From Trichuris trichiura (Eukaryota; Nematoda; Enoplea; Trichinellida; Trichuridae), in NCBI GenBank assembly GCA_037903355.1, contig JBAJFE010000038.1, positions 2,418,001-2,482,000 on the forward strand: a stretch of 64,000 bases of DNA, read 5' to 3'. The translations under genes and the position numbers were made by a program. The stretch's first letter is position 1, and the number at the start of each line of letters is the position of its first letter. Below, one piece after another: positions 13,801-22,489 of this stretch. The notes below the pieces were generated by a model that had not been told where the DNA came from, ran no database searches, and saw only the letters and a list, made by a program, of their open reading frames with translations.

Positions 13801-14005
13801 CATTACCACAGTAGAAAAACATTGGACCAAAATTGGAATGCCACCGTTCGGTGTTTATCAGATACCGCAAGCGAAAAGTGACGTTCATATCGTAGGAAAA
13901 GTGGTCCACAGGCATGGCATCATACCATGATTCATTCCACGTATACGCTGCCACTGGCTGAACAGTGCATACGAACGTAAACATGCAAAAGACCACTGAA
14001 ATCAT
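4825..14005 (-). CDS. PRCP: Serine carboxypeptidase S28 (lysosomal Pro-X carboxypeptidase-like)
   Basis: Family S28 enzymes cleave residues C-terminal to proline in acidic compartments. Seven exons join in frame to 485 codons including the stop: 14005..13769, 6816..6542, 6485..6328, 6279..6101, 5860..5696, 5312..5128 and 5080..4825. Exon 1 encodes a signal peptide of about 20 residues and the conserved GNEG stretch. The catalytic triad is visible: Ser152 in GGSYGG, Asp405 in NGWLDPW and His429 in GAHHYDLR. The motif FAEHRYYG is also present. The length fits the family (about 490). Most introns are short: intron 2 is 56 bp and intron 3 is 48 bp. Intron 4 uses a GC donor (AAG|GCAAGT). Intron 1 is 6952 bp and holds a pogo palindrome. 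All splice phases agree and no stop interrupts the model. Exact boundaries are my reading of the sequence, not transcript-backed. Confidence 0.9.
7010..7230. repeat. Dispersed repeat, also near 44.1-44.3 kb
   Basis: The stretch around 7016..7050 resembles 44126..44160 (CGCTCATA, then CTTTA-CGG-TGGAAAG). A second patch near 7200 (CTGAGTGGCCA) resembles one near 44205. This looks like two copies of an unidentified non-coding repeat, about 200 bp long. There are no coding frames or clear terminal repeats. Confidence 0.3.
7649..9005 (-). pseudogene. pogo/Tigger-like transposase, left arm, broken
   Basis: In order on the minus strand there are: an N-terminal helix-turn-helix remnant (KMSKESNNAQAA); a CENP-B-type middle part containing AEWVRG; a DDE_1 segment with MDIKGTKFIGVKST followed by HFTAVRSFLANEMKL; and the C-terminal segment ending FDDTEGDQLPDSDQDHS. 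Frameshifts and stops separate these pieces, so no intact transposase remains. The arm is a diverged inverted copy of 10241..11566; in places it keeps sense codons that are stops in the other arm (TGG for TAG near residue 77). Confidence 0.75.
10241..11566 (+). pseudogene. pogo/Tigger-like transposase, right arm, broken
   Basis: A CENP-B N-terminal helix-turn-helix is clear at 10241..10471 (KMSRESNNAQAARKY, KMVTDWRKQEEE, WPELKNSLAE), where a TAG replaces the expected Trp codon. The DDE_1 core follows at about 10825..11136 (GNVDESPMFFDM, NRTMDIKGTKF, TGHERNHFTAVRSFLAN). The C-terminal part is at 11285..11566 (SILQPLDVCINKPFKDYMRE, ending EDDQLPDSDQDHS). The first catalytic Asp is visible in NVDES. 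Stops and frameshifts between the parts make it a pseudogene. The family name is secure to pogo/Tigger; the subfamily is not resolved. Confidence 0.8.
11925..13768. other. Rest of carboxypeptidase intron 1
   Basis: This stretch lies between the pogo palindrome and exon 1. It has no recognised gene or transposon protein. Plus-strand frames at 11950..12231 and 12306..12641 are open but lack known motifs and run against the gene. I see nothing else I can support. Confidence 0.45.
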
Positions 14006-14613
14006 TTGACTGTCCCAGATGCTCCTGCACTGGCGTTTTCACTAAAATGCCAGTAGAATTTCAACCATATTAAGTGAATTCGGCAAAATAACGCTTATAT
14101 CTAAACTTAAGAAGTTAGAACTTGGCGTTCTAAACTACAACAGAAGAAAAAGTTCAACGAACTACGTGTTTGACAGAATCATGCTTAATGTTTCTCAAGT
14201 TCTAATAGGTATCAGCTGAATCATTTGCTTCACTCTACAGCTTCATCAAATGCTTTCTTAAATAATTCTATGGTGTTGTGTATCAAAACATGTTATGCTC
14301 GTTTCCCTAGTTAATTACAATTAGTTCGTTACTCGTCGACCCAAAACAATATTTGTCACATACTCAGAAGTTAACTAACAAGGTCGACCCAGTCCTACAA
14401 AAGGACGACGCGTAAACAACGCGAGTCCTACTGGAAATTTGGTGCAAGCTACGCCCAAGGACTGTGTGACTCTTTGACGAAATAAAGCTTACGCCAGCGG
14501 ACTTAACAATTCGCTTGCGCTACCTTACTTTTTGACTGAGCACTAACTAAATCATAAAATCTCTTTTTAATCAAATCTGCAATATGGTGGTTCAATACGG
14601 AGATCAAGACCCT
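14006..14613. other. Spacer between two minus-strand host genes
   Basis: This is the interval between the start codon of the carboxypeptidase and the stop of the upstream coiled-coil gene. It is AT-rich with no supported coding frame. It probably holds the carboxypeptidase promoter and the 3' end of the upstream gene. Confidence 0.45.
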
Positions 14614-15389
14614 CTAGAAACGACTGCTTAATACACCACTTTTAATCTCCATTAGATGTTTCCTCAGAGATTCTACCACTGCTTTCGCTTCGCCATGATC
14701 TGCTGGAAAATCTTCGTATTCTTTCAACACACCGCTCACATAAACAAGCTCCATTTTCAGTCTGGCTACTTCCCCCTTTACTTTCTGCTTTTCAGTGACT
14801 ACCTGCTTTAAAACACTGCTCACATGTTTCCTGTCATCCTTTGCCATAACTGGGGCACCCAATTTATGATCGCTTAATCCTGCGACATTCGCGAAGTAAC
14901 CTTCGATACACAGCCATTGAGATAGTTCACTTCCATCTACTTGATTCAAACCAGTAAATACTAGTTCACCATGTTCGATGTTCCGTTGCAACAGCACGGA
15001 AACATTCTTTTTCCGTTGCTGCTGCTGCTCTAAAGCGTGCGCATAACCCAAACCTTCACTCACCTTTGCCAAAATTGAACACTTAGCAATCTTCTGAATA
15101 CCCAATAGCTCGCACACTTCAACAAGCTTACGGAACCTATCGCACTTAGTTATATTCGCAGAAAGGCAAACGACTTCGTCCAACAGCAAAGCTTTTTCTG
15201 CAAAGGCTCCACGTAACTGCAACAAATTGCTCCGGTTACTTTTACTGTTACAAAACAATTCTGCTGCACTTGACAAAGTTTTACCAAATTTAGCTTTCTA
15301 AAAATTAAACGAACTAAAATTTGTAGTTTTACGTAAATATTGTATACCCTGTCACTTGCACTGTCCTTCTCTTTTTCAGATTCTTCCAT
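14614..15389 (-). CDS. Two-exon gene, unrecognised coiled-coil protein (241 aa)
   Basis: Exon 1 (15389..15348) encodes MEESEKEKDSASDR and ends at a GTATAC donor. A 50-bp intron ends in TTTTTAG, and exon 2 (15297..14614) continues in the same phase to a stop, giving 241 residues. The first ATG in frame was chosen because the sequence before it begins only with TTG. The protein is hydrophilic, with a Gln-rich patch (LEQQQQRKK, about residue 117) and a helical, probably coiled-coil C-terminal third rich in Lys, Glu and Val. I do not recognise the family. The intron length and phase match other host genes here, which favours a real gene over a transposon. Confidence 0.7.
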
Positions 15390-15522
15390 CGGTACCAAAA
15401 ACGGAAAATTTCCCCATATCTCGCTTGGAGTACGGTACGTTGCTGTGTTCAGGTTCAGTACTTTGAGATGCCGAGATTCGCGAGATAGCTAGCTAATCAC
15501 GTATACGCTTGGTTATGAAAAC

Positions 15523-15885
15523 TGTAGTTTATATGCACCATATGGATTTGCACGCTTAAAGCTGCTAGTACACAAGGGCTTTGCTTTGTCTTTATTAAGA
15601 ACACCAAAGAACTGAGTATAAACAATGTCTTCGAACACACAACTTTCCCTCGTCCTACCGACCATCACAACCTCCCGTGATCCGTTCTTCTTCTTTTATA
15701 GTCCCGTTCGCGGGGTCTGGCCAGGTCGCACAGCCGTTGGCTGACTGTGCCTGTTTTCGATATGAGCTTCATGTCATGCGGCATGGGGAACGTCGTCCAG
15801 CGCTTTTTACGTCAACAGCACCCGCATCGGTACCCTCCTAAGTCAAACACCCGTTGGCAGAGCCAGGCCCCGGTTATCCGCCACA
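15523..15885 (-). repeat. Solo LTR, family of the element at 60854
   Basis: On the minus strand it starts TGTGGCGGATAACC and ends GCATATAAACTACA, matching the LTR at 60854..61212 along its length, including the GACGACGTTCCCC block and the TATAGT/AATAAAG signals. Direct repeats AAAAC flank it (15518..15522 and 15886..15890), as expected after integration and LTR-LTR recombination. No internal sequence remains. Confidence 0.85.
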
Positions 15886-16093
15886 AAAACCTAGCATCGT
15901 TTGGATAACTCTTAAAGTTTTTGAAGACGGGGTGCTTCTTAACGGGGCAATGGATTTTCATCGCTACTTTACACGGTATGTTTTCTTGCCCGTTGATGGG
16001 TTCCGGAATTAAACCGAAGCAAAAGCCCTACCAACGGATGGATGAGCAATTATTACGGACAATTACAGAACAAACACTTAACAGTTTCGTAGC

Positions 16094-16122
16094 TTTCGGG
16101 ACTAACCTTGTCCCGTCGTCAG
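16094..16122 (-). ncRNA. Hammerhead-like core, Penelope terminal repeat copy 1
   Basis: The minus strand reads CTGACGA, then the hairpin CGGGAC-AAGGTTA-GTCCCG, then AAAGC. The stem is perfect and differs from the copies at 598 and 54138 by compensating changes. Catalysis is not shown; stem III and the cleavage site are unclear. Confidence 0.45.
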
Positions 16123-16297
16123 CGATGGTGGTAATGATACTTTTACTCCGATGTTAGGGTTTTCATCTCTACTTCATACGGTACGTATTCTTGCCCGTTG
16201 ATGGGTTCTGCAATTAAACCGAAGCAAATGCCCTACCAACGGATGGATGAGCAATTATTAAGGAAAATACAGAACAAGTACTTAAACAGTTCGGAGC

Positions 16298-16326
16298 TTT
16301 CGGGACTAACCTTGTCCCGTCGTCAG
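16298..16326 (-). ncRNA. Hammerhead-like core, Penelope terminal repeat copy 2
   Basis: This has the same core and hairpin as at 16094..16122, in the second tandem repeat. Tandem copies of such cores would allow release of unit-length RNA if active. Confidence 0.45.
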
Positions 16327-16399
16327 CGATGGTGGTAATGGAGTAGAGATGAAAATCCATTGCCTCGTTAAGAAACACCCCGTGTTCAAGGTCCGATGT

Positions 16400-18020
16400 T
16401 AGGGTATTTATAGGTACTGAGGGGGCGCCAGTCGGTATGGAACAACAACCCGTTCTACTGATAACAGATGTCCATATCGAGCTGACCTCCACCCCTTTGT
16501 CATGGTTAATGGAAATGTTATTGCGAAAGAACAGAGACTCCTTTATTTGCCTAAGGCGAAAATGGCTCTCGCCGCAAATGATCGACGGGTGCAGGTCACG
16601 TGAGCATTGAGAGGAAAGCTCAGCAACCGCGGAGGTGTTCTTCGTTTTTTGCATGGCTTGTAAAGGCGGAATTGTTCTAGGACGTCCCTGGCGTGTCCTG
16701 TATATTCCGTTCAGTTCATCTTCAGCGGTCCGGTAACTGTTGAGCGCATTCATGTGTTCTTTAAATAATTCGAATAGGATATTGCCCGTTTCTCCTATGT
16801 AGGGGGCGTTGCAATCACAGTTAATCACGTAAACGACGCCAGGTCTCTGTTCGAATGGGACATTGATCTTATCGTCCCGGACTAATGAACGAAGGTTGGG
16901 GGAAGACTTGAAGAAAATGCGGAAGCCGTACTGGCGACCCAGACGTTGCAAGTGTTCCCCAAGGCCATCGTAGTAAGGAATGGTGAAAATTGGACGGAGA
17001 TCCCTCTCATTATTTGAGGTGGTGTCGGTAGGGTTCAACCTTCGCGCTATGGTGGAGGAGACGAAGGTTTCGGGGTAGCCATTTTTCTCCAACATCGTCG
17101 CAATGTGGTGTAATTCAGAATTCAGGAATTCTGGATCACAAATTGCGATGGCGCGGTCCACCATCCCTGTCACTATGCCCCTCTTTACTGACATGGGGTA
17201 GTGTGTGGAGAAATGCAGGTATCTGTCCGAATGGGTTGGTTTCCTATATACTGTTAGTCTTAAAGACTTTCATCTCTACTTCATACGGTATGTATTTTTG
17301 CCCGTTGATGGGTTCTGAAATTAAACCGAAGCAAATGCCCTACCAACGGATGGATGAGCAATTATTAAGGAAAAATACAGAACAAGTACTTAAACAGTTC
17401 GGAGCTTTCGGGACAAGGTTAGTCCCGAAAGCTCCGAACTGTTTAAGTACTTGTTCTGTATTTTTCCTTAATAATTGCTCATCCATCCGTTGGTAGGGCA
17501 TTTGCTTCGGTTTAATTTCAGAACCCATCAACGGGCAAAAATACATACCGTATGAAGTAGAGATGAAAATCCATTGCCCCGTTAAGAAACACCCCGTGTT
17601 CAAGTCTTAAAGACGTGGCATTTCGGTGAACCAACTCATCCAGGAAGGGAAGTTTCCTGCCTACTTCCCTTTCAATTGTAAAGGAAATTTTTCCCGCGAA
17701 GATCGAGTTCAGGTGTTTCAAGAGAGTTTCCTCCTGTCCTTTCTTAACAATAGCAAACATGTCATCCACGTAACGTTTGAACAGACGGGGAGTGCAATGG
17801 TTGTCCGAACTTTCGAAGGCAATTTCCTCTAGGTGCTTCATAAACAAGTCAGCGAGGACCGGAGAAAGCGGACTGCCCATTGGTGCCCCCTCGTTCTGTC
17901 GGAAGAAGCTTTCTTGAAACCTGAAGTAGTTCCCTTCACACATACAAAACGAGACTAACTTTACTATTTGACAAGGAAACAGCTTAGTTCTCTCACTTAA
18001 GCTGCTGTCACTGTTCAATA
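16400..18020 (-). pseudogene. Penelope-like element: RT plus GIY-YIG endonuclease, 5'-truncated
   Basis: The first frame (18018..about 17610) is reverse transcriptase: QNEGAPMGSPLSPVLADLF, then FKRYVDDMFAI (catalytic YVDD), then KLPFLDELV. The second frame (17194..16400) starts near ISVKRGIV-type sequence (here MSVKRGIVTGMVDRA) and contains a GIY-YIG-type endonuclease core, GVVYVINCDCNAPYIGETGN. The two were once continuous; a 336-bp palindromic insertion with an 11-bp target duplication (17257..17267, 17604..17614) now splits them. The N-terminal part is missing where the element abuts a Merlin fragment near 18040. RT plus GIY-YIG is diagnostic of Penelope-like elements. A second copy lies at 53065..54295. 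Confidence 0.85.
17268..17603. repeat. Palindromic Penelope terminal-repeat insertion
   Basis: The insert is two head-to-head copies of the terminal repeat. The symmetry point, near 17415, is the hairpin CGGGAC-AAGGTTA-GTCCCG, the same stem as in the hammerhead-like core. GTCTTAAAGAC directly flanks it on both sides, an 11-bp target-site duplication. Removing it and one duplicate would rejoin the RT frame with the downstream frame. The arms match for about 145 bp, almost perfectly by eye. Confidence 0.8.
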
Positions 18021-18049
18021 GGGTTTGTCGTCTGTTGAGGGTGTGAGAT

Positions 18050-19007
18050 GGGAATGCTTACAGCACCGAATACCCACTGCCCAGGGTACCTCCTCCCTCT
18101 ATTGTACTTACTCCGCGAGAAGAGCGACTCGTCCAACTCGACCGTCATCCCTGGGCCTCCCAGTTGCACCGGTGCTGCGGCCAGCACGTCGGCTGACAGT
18201 TGCCGCAAATACCTGCACCAACGGACTGTGGCCTTGCTACAGATTCCTGAAAACCACATAATGCCTACAGCAACATATCGTTTCGCGGATAATTACCAGG
18301 CTGTTCCACACAGAACTTGATCGTAGCGTGCCCTTGACTCCAGTGGTAAATTATCTGGATCGCCTTTCTTAGCTGTAACCTTTCGCGCGGCGCTGTAAAG
18401 CACAGATAGCAATTTATAACGGGCAAAACGGCAACTGCAATACTAATGCACTTACCGCTGAACCAGGTGCTCGTGCGTACCGAGAATTCCTTGCGGCAGG
18501 ACCGTTTGCTGCAGCGCCAGGCCATGCCGCCACGGCACAGACGCATCCCCTGGCCTCAAGAGGGGCACATCCTCTCGCTGTGCAGCAGTCCCTTGATGCG
18601 TAGGAAGAGCACAGCCGCCTTCTCGTCTGGCACTGTCTACTGCAGCTAGTCGATGCCCCTCCGTATGTTGCGCCTTCTTCGTGCCACCTTTACGGTGCTT
18701 TCACTTGTCGTTGGGAAGTTGTCACTAGATCGCGGGACAGACATAACGCAGAATGAGATTTAGCCAGTTTGCCAAGGCACGCCGCAGCTCAGACAGTTGA
18801 CCTCTGATCTTTTTTACGAATTGCTAGACGAGGTCTCAGTGCGAACATCTGCACGGCCCATTGTGTTTCCCGTACCTTCAATGCATGCGCACCTGCTTAA
18901 CTCTCTCACCTTCGCTCTTTCCTACAGGTCACTAAACGCATCAGTGACACCCGCCAACTCTATTACGTTGCTGTGTAGCAGAATTCTTCGGCGCTAATCC
19001 GTTAGAC
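18050..19007 (-). pseudogene. Merlin-like transposase fragment with two introns
   Basis: Three exons on the minus strand match the intact Merlin at 48449..49584. Exon 1 ends at 18456 (WFSG) with a GTAAGT donor. Exon 2 is 18392..18297, exactly 96 bp as in the intact copy. Exon 3 begins at 18225 (VRWCRYLRQL) and includes the first catalytic Asp in VELDES before the copy is lost near 18050. Introns are 63 and 71 bp. A stop interrupts exon 1 (CPS then TGA). The remainder to 19007 is the 5' non-coding part, which shares CTTCGGCGCTAATCCGTTAG with Merlin remnants at 30.8, 55.7 and 59.2 kb. The domain is ISXO2/IS1595-like. Confidence 0.75.
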
Positions 19008-19628
19008 CATAGGTTCTCAAACTTTTTGCACCATCGCTCCCCTGTGAACGTTCCTGACCGCTACTGCCCCCCAATTCTGATTGGTCAATTTTGAGCGCGC
19101 TGATTGGCTGGAAGGTTAGACGTGGCATAGTCGGGAGGTTAGTAGGTTCTCAAACATTTCCCTCCGTCGCTCCCGATGGGAAAATTTTTGCAAAGCCGGT
19201 ACTCGTGAGAACATTTTGCACAAAACACTTCGACTCCTCGTCACCTGAAAGGCGTACTTTACCACCCCTGCTTTTCCACCAACCACTTTACGATGTGAAA
19301 ATTTCTGCTTGCCTTTCACATCTCTTGTCACATTTTTCAGGACATGGAGTCACATATGCAAGAAGCATTCATTAGCCTTTCCTGAAAAACACAATCAGTG
19401 TGCGTCTGTTTGTTTTCCTATGTACACCAAAAAACATTGTAGTGACAAGGAACCAGATTGAAGTGAAAGCGCTTAAGCGAGAAAATACAAAAGAAACTCT
19501 AACACAAGTTTGCGACTGCACATGAACGGACACTACTCAATGTGATGGGTGTGCTTAATGCAGTATGAGCAAGTTGTCTACGTTTGGCTGCGTCTTTATC
19601 ATTATCGGTCTAAGGTCGCCTCGATTCA

Positions 19629-20312
19629 CTATGTCCAGCCGACTTCTCTCTTGCTACTTCGAAGCTCCGTAACTGCGCTAAATACGCAATCTGCTAAATA
19701 AGACAATGGAAACGTAATAAGGATGTTTTCTACAGCAGCCCATAACAGCGGAAACAGCTTCCTTATTTCGCTCTGTAGCCAAAAATGCTGATATTCACTT
19801 TTCAATTTCACTTTCAGCTCTTCATTGCTTTGCAGTTCAGTCAGTTTTCCCTGCAATTCCATCTCCGCTTCACCGACGTTGGACGTAGGGTCTATTGCCC
19901 ACTGTGGAATTTTCGAGTTAAGAATATCACCGAACCGTTCCGTGAAATCAACGTGCAGCAATTCCAAGTGTTGTCAGTACACTTCAACTTCTTGTTCAGC
20001 GATGTCCTCTTCCTCCTTCAGTGCAGCTGGAAAGGGAAACTGATAGAACTCACCGGCCCGGAAGTTTCGTTTGAAAGTTGGCAATTTCACGACGAAAGCA
20101 GATATAACTCCTTTTGTTTTAATCAAGTTTAAGTCACTGCCTTGGAGCTGCAAGTTCATTGCATTGAATTTGTAGTATATGTCTGCCAGATACGCGATGT
20201 CCTTCTTGTTTTTCTTTAAATGTTCTCGTAGAGAAGGATTCACACACAACAAAAGTTCTAGAACTGTGTCAAAGAGGCTGCAAAAGCGAGTTAAACAAGC
20301 ACCTTTTGACAC
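19629..20312 (-). pseudogene. hAT transposase, C-terminal half (copy A)
   Basis: Two overlapping frames contain family motifs: ACLTRFCSLFDTV, DIAYLADIYYKFNAMNLQLQ, DLNLIKTK, then ELQSNEELKVKLKSEYQHFW and the hAT dimerisation region ITFPLSYLADCVFSAVTEL. There is a frameshift near 19970, and the protein stops early after SSKREVGW. It is continuous with 23613..24508 once the LTR element is removed. Confidence 0.8.
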
Positions 20313-20646
20313 TGTGGGAGAACACTTGCGCCAAGAACGAAGGCTTCGATTCACTGAACTGTTTACTGATGTATGCGAGTACACGATAGAGGAAAGAGTC
20401 GCTACGCCCCAGCTCCCGTAATCTTATATAGACGATTATGGGGCCATTCTGGGGTGAACGGCTCGTTGGTCAGTAACCTGGAGCGGGGTCGCGCATCATC
20501 AAGAAGGTGACCTCGTCCGCTAGACGCGGCCTCGATAGGGCCGCATCCCTTGCACCACAGGGAGGACGACGTCGACGCCAGGCAGTGCGAGGCGTCATCC
20601 CACTATGCCCTGAGGGGGGTCCGGTTCACTGGCCAGCATTGCCACA
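20313..20646 (-). repeat. 3' LTR of the RT-less element
   Basis: 334 bp, nearly identical to 23279..23612; in the plus direction it reads TGTGGGAGAACA to GCATTGCCACA. It contains CTATCGAGGC on the minus strand (20529..20538), the same ten bases as in the putative primer site. Confidence 0.9.
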
Positions 20647-20659
20647 CTCCCCCCTGATC

Positions 20660-22489
20660 TTACTGATCACAGCATTGGGGGAGGCGCGGCCTGCGAATTC
20701 GTGCAGACCGCCTGGGTTCACCAGTCGCAGACTGCATCGCATGATCTGATCCTGCCTGGTCTTTTCCCGGAAAGAGGACGATTAAATTATCGTCCTGGTC
20801 CTCCGCTTGGTGTTCTTCACCTCCTACTTCTTCTGAATGCGGGCGGCGGCGAAGATCGCGGACATGACGGGGAGTCCCATTGACAACGGCAGCCTGCCGG
20901 GACAGAGTGCCGGTAATCATACCTGGTCGGTAACGAGTGTCACACCGAGCTCCAGGCGGCTTGATCCATACTTTATCGCCAACCGCGTAAGGACCACTCT
21001 CGGGCTGCTCTTCCTTCCGTGGTTGGTCGATCCCCCGGAGCCGGACGTCGTACCTATATATCCCACTAGCCGGAGCTGACTGAGCCTTGCGGTCGTCACG
21101 CGGCGTCACGTTATATAGGTACACAGCTTCGGCGATTGAACAGCCTTTTCTTGTGGCTATAACTTTCACCGTGCGATGGCATCGTTCCGCGATGCCGTTT
21201 CCGGACGGTACGTAGGCGCACCGAAACCGAAGGTTCACACTCCATCGCAACATCAGTTGCGCGAACATCTTGCTCTTGAACGCGGTGTCGTTATCCGCTA
21301 GGAGCTCTTCCGGCGCGCCGCGTTCGCAGAACACGGCTTCGAGTTCCTGCACGACATCCGCACTAGCCTGAAGCCTTAGCGACCGCCAGACTGCAAACCT
21401 CGAAGGGCCGCAGTCTATCAGGGTGAGGTAAGGCCTCCCGTGGTAGTGCGTTATATCCATGCCGACTCTGCGCCATGTTTCCTGCACTGCCAAGGTGCCA
21501 CGTTTCCATTTCACCGGTGCAGGATCAACCGTTCGACAGACTTCGCAGTCGGTCACGACCTGACGCACCAGTCGTTTGGATACCGTCGGTTGGATCCTTC
21601 TGGCGAAGTAGACTGTCCTCCTCACACCTGGGTGGCCCGCAGCGTGATGGACTCTGCTTATCCACTGTTCGGCGCTTCCGTCGCCGGCCGCTGCGCAGAC
21701 GGGCTTATTAGCCGCAGAGGCGAACGCCAACCATCGGTGGGGAACTCGTGTCAGTCTGCCGCAGTAGGAGAACTCTGATCGCCGGGACAATCGCTGCGGT
21801 ACATCGCCTGCCTTGGCGTTCCTTCGGCACATCAGTCGGTCGCGCTCCCCCCAGACTCTCAACCTGAGAACGCGCGTACCGTCGCATACGCGCTCAGGGG
21901 GCTTGCACAACGGCCCTTTCGCTGGTCCGTGCTTCCTTTCAACGCACGGCACTAACCAGTCGTTATCAGTCCAATTCCGCAACCCTTCTCTGTATACGGT
22001 CTTGGCTCCGGCCGCTGGCGCACATTCTTTGACCTTGTTCCGGAGGACATCCGGTCCTTTACCGTCGGACCATCTCCAAGCAGCGGTCCGGCAACGGACG
22101 ACAGGGTCATATGTCAGCGCGAAGTCTTTACCCTCCAACTTTCTGCTGGCAACGCCTGCGGCACCGATCTCCTCGCGCTTCGTTCCAAATCTCACGCGGC
22201 GTCGAGGGCTGATCGACACTCCGCCTAGGGCCGTCACTGCGTTCATTCCGAGAATGAAGTCGAAACCCAGCGGCTTAGTATGGGTTACGATTGCTTCGAC
22301 AGTGACTTGACTACCTTCGACCGGACCGAGACGCACAGTACCTGAACCTCGGCAGTTCAACTTCTTACCGTTAACGGCGACTACGTCGATGGCCGGCCCT
22401 TTCCACCTTCTGCAACTTGAATGATGAGCAATGCACTTGGAACTCCCGGTGTCGACCAGGACCGTGCGTTGCACGCCATCGACCATCAT
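20660..22489 (-). CDS. pol with protease and integrase only
   Basis: The 609-codon frame starts at an ATG that overlaps the gag stop (ATGA). The protease motif VDTGSSKC is near residue 11. Compared with the 976-residue pol at 39835, two blocks are missing in frame: roughly ARALIP to the residues before CKPPER (all RT palm motifs), and the RNase H region between FSYCG and LTRVPHRW. Integrase is whole: a His-His/Cys-Cys region beginning HHAAGHPGVRRT, then catalytic Asp in GMDITHY, Asp in LLADNDTAF and Glu in GNGIAERCHRT. With RT and RNase H absent the element cannot copy itself, yet the frame stays open to its end. Confidence 0.9.
   Translation of the reverse strand: MMVDGVQRTVLVDTGSSKCIAHHSSCRRWKGPAIDVVAVNGKKLNCRGSGTVRLGPVEGSQVTVEAIVTHTKPLGFDFILGMNAVTALGGVSISPRRRVRFGTKREEIGAAGVASRKLEGKDFALTYDPVVRCRTAAWRWSDGKGPDVLRNKVKECAPAAGAKTVYREGLRNWTDNDWLVPCVERKHGPAKGPLCKPPERVCDGTRVLRLRVWGERDRLMCRRNAKAGDVPQRLSRRSEFSYCGRLTRVPHRWLAFASAANKPVCAAAGDGSAEQWISRVHHAAGHPGVRRTVYFARRIQPTVSKRLVRQVVTDCEVCRTVDPAPVKWKRGTLAVQETWRRVGMDITHYHGRPYLTLIDCGPSRFAVWRSLRLQASADVVQELEAVFCERGAPEELLADNDTAFKSKMFAQLMLRWSVNLRFRCAYVPSGNGIAERCHRTVKVIATRKGCSIAEAVYLYNVTPRDDRKAQSAPASGIYRYDVRLRGIDQPRKEEQPESGPYAVGDKVWIKPPGARCDTRYRPGMITGTLSRQAAVVNGTPRHVRDLRRRPHSEEVGGEEHQAEDQDDNLIVLFPGKDQAGSDHAMQSATGEPRRSARIRRPRLPQCCDQ

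Larger units (their letters stand above)
15924..16400 (-). repeat. Tandem Penelope-like terminal repeats
   Basis: Two direct copies of a unit of about 200 to 230 bp lie side by side (roughly 15930..16142 and 16160..16345). Each contains CCTACCAACGGATGGATGAG and ends with GGGACTAACCTTGTCCCGTC, whose reverse strand carries a hammerhead-like core. A third partial piece with GAACACGGGGTGTTTC joins the coding region. Tandem pLTRs are typical of Penelope-like elements. They follow the endonuclease frame on the minus strand. Confidence 0.65.

Noticed and set aside
18970..19007. tRNA-Arg-like sequence on the reverse strand (GGTCTAACGGATTAGCGCC)
   Set aside because: Only the D-arm region resembles a tRNA; the anticodon and T arms are absent. 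It is part of the Merlin leader repeated elsewhere, so I treat it as an A-box-like motif at most.
20529..20538. Self-priming of the LTR element, because CTATCGAGGC also occurs in its LTR
   Set aside because: The copy in the LTR is in the same sense as the primer site, not complementary, so it cannot pair with it as in Tf1-type self-priming.
20507..22310. Several long plus-strand frames of 60 to 165 codons
   Set aside because: They are antisense shadows of the minus-strand pol with protease and integrase, and have no motifs of their own.
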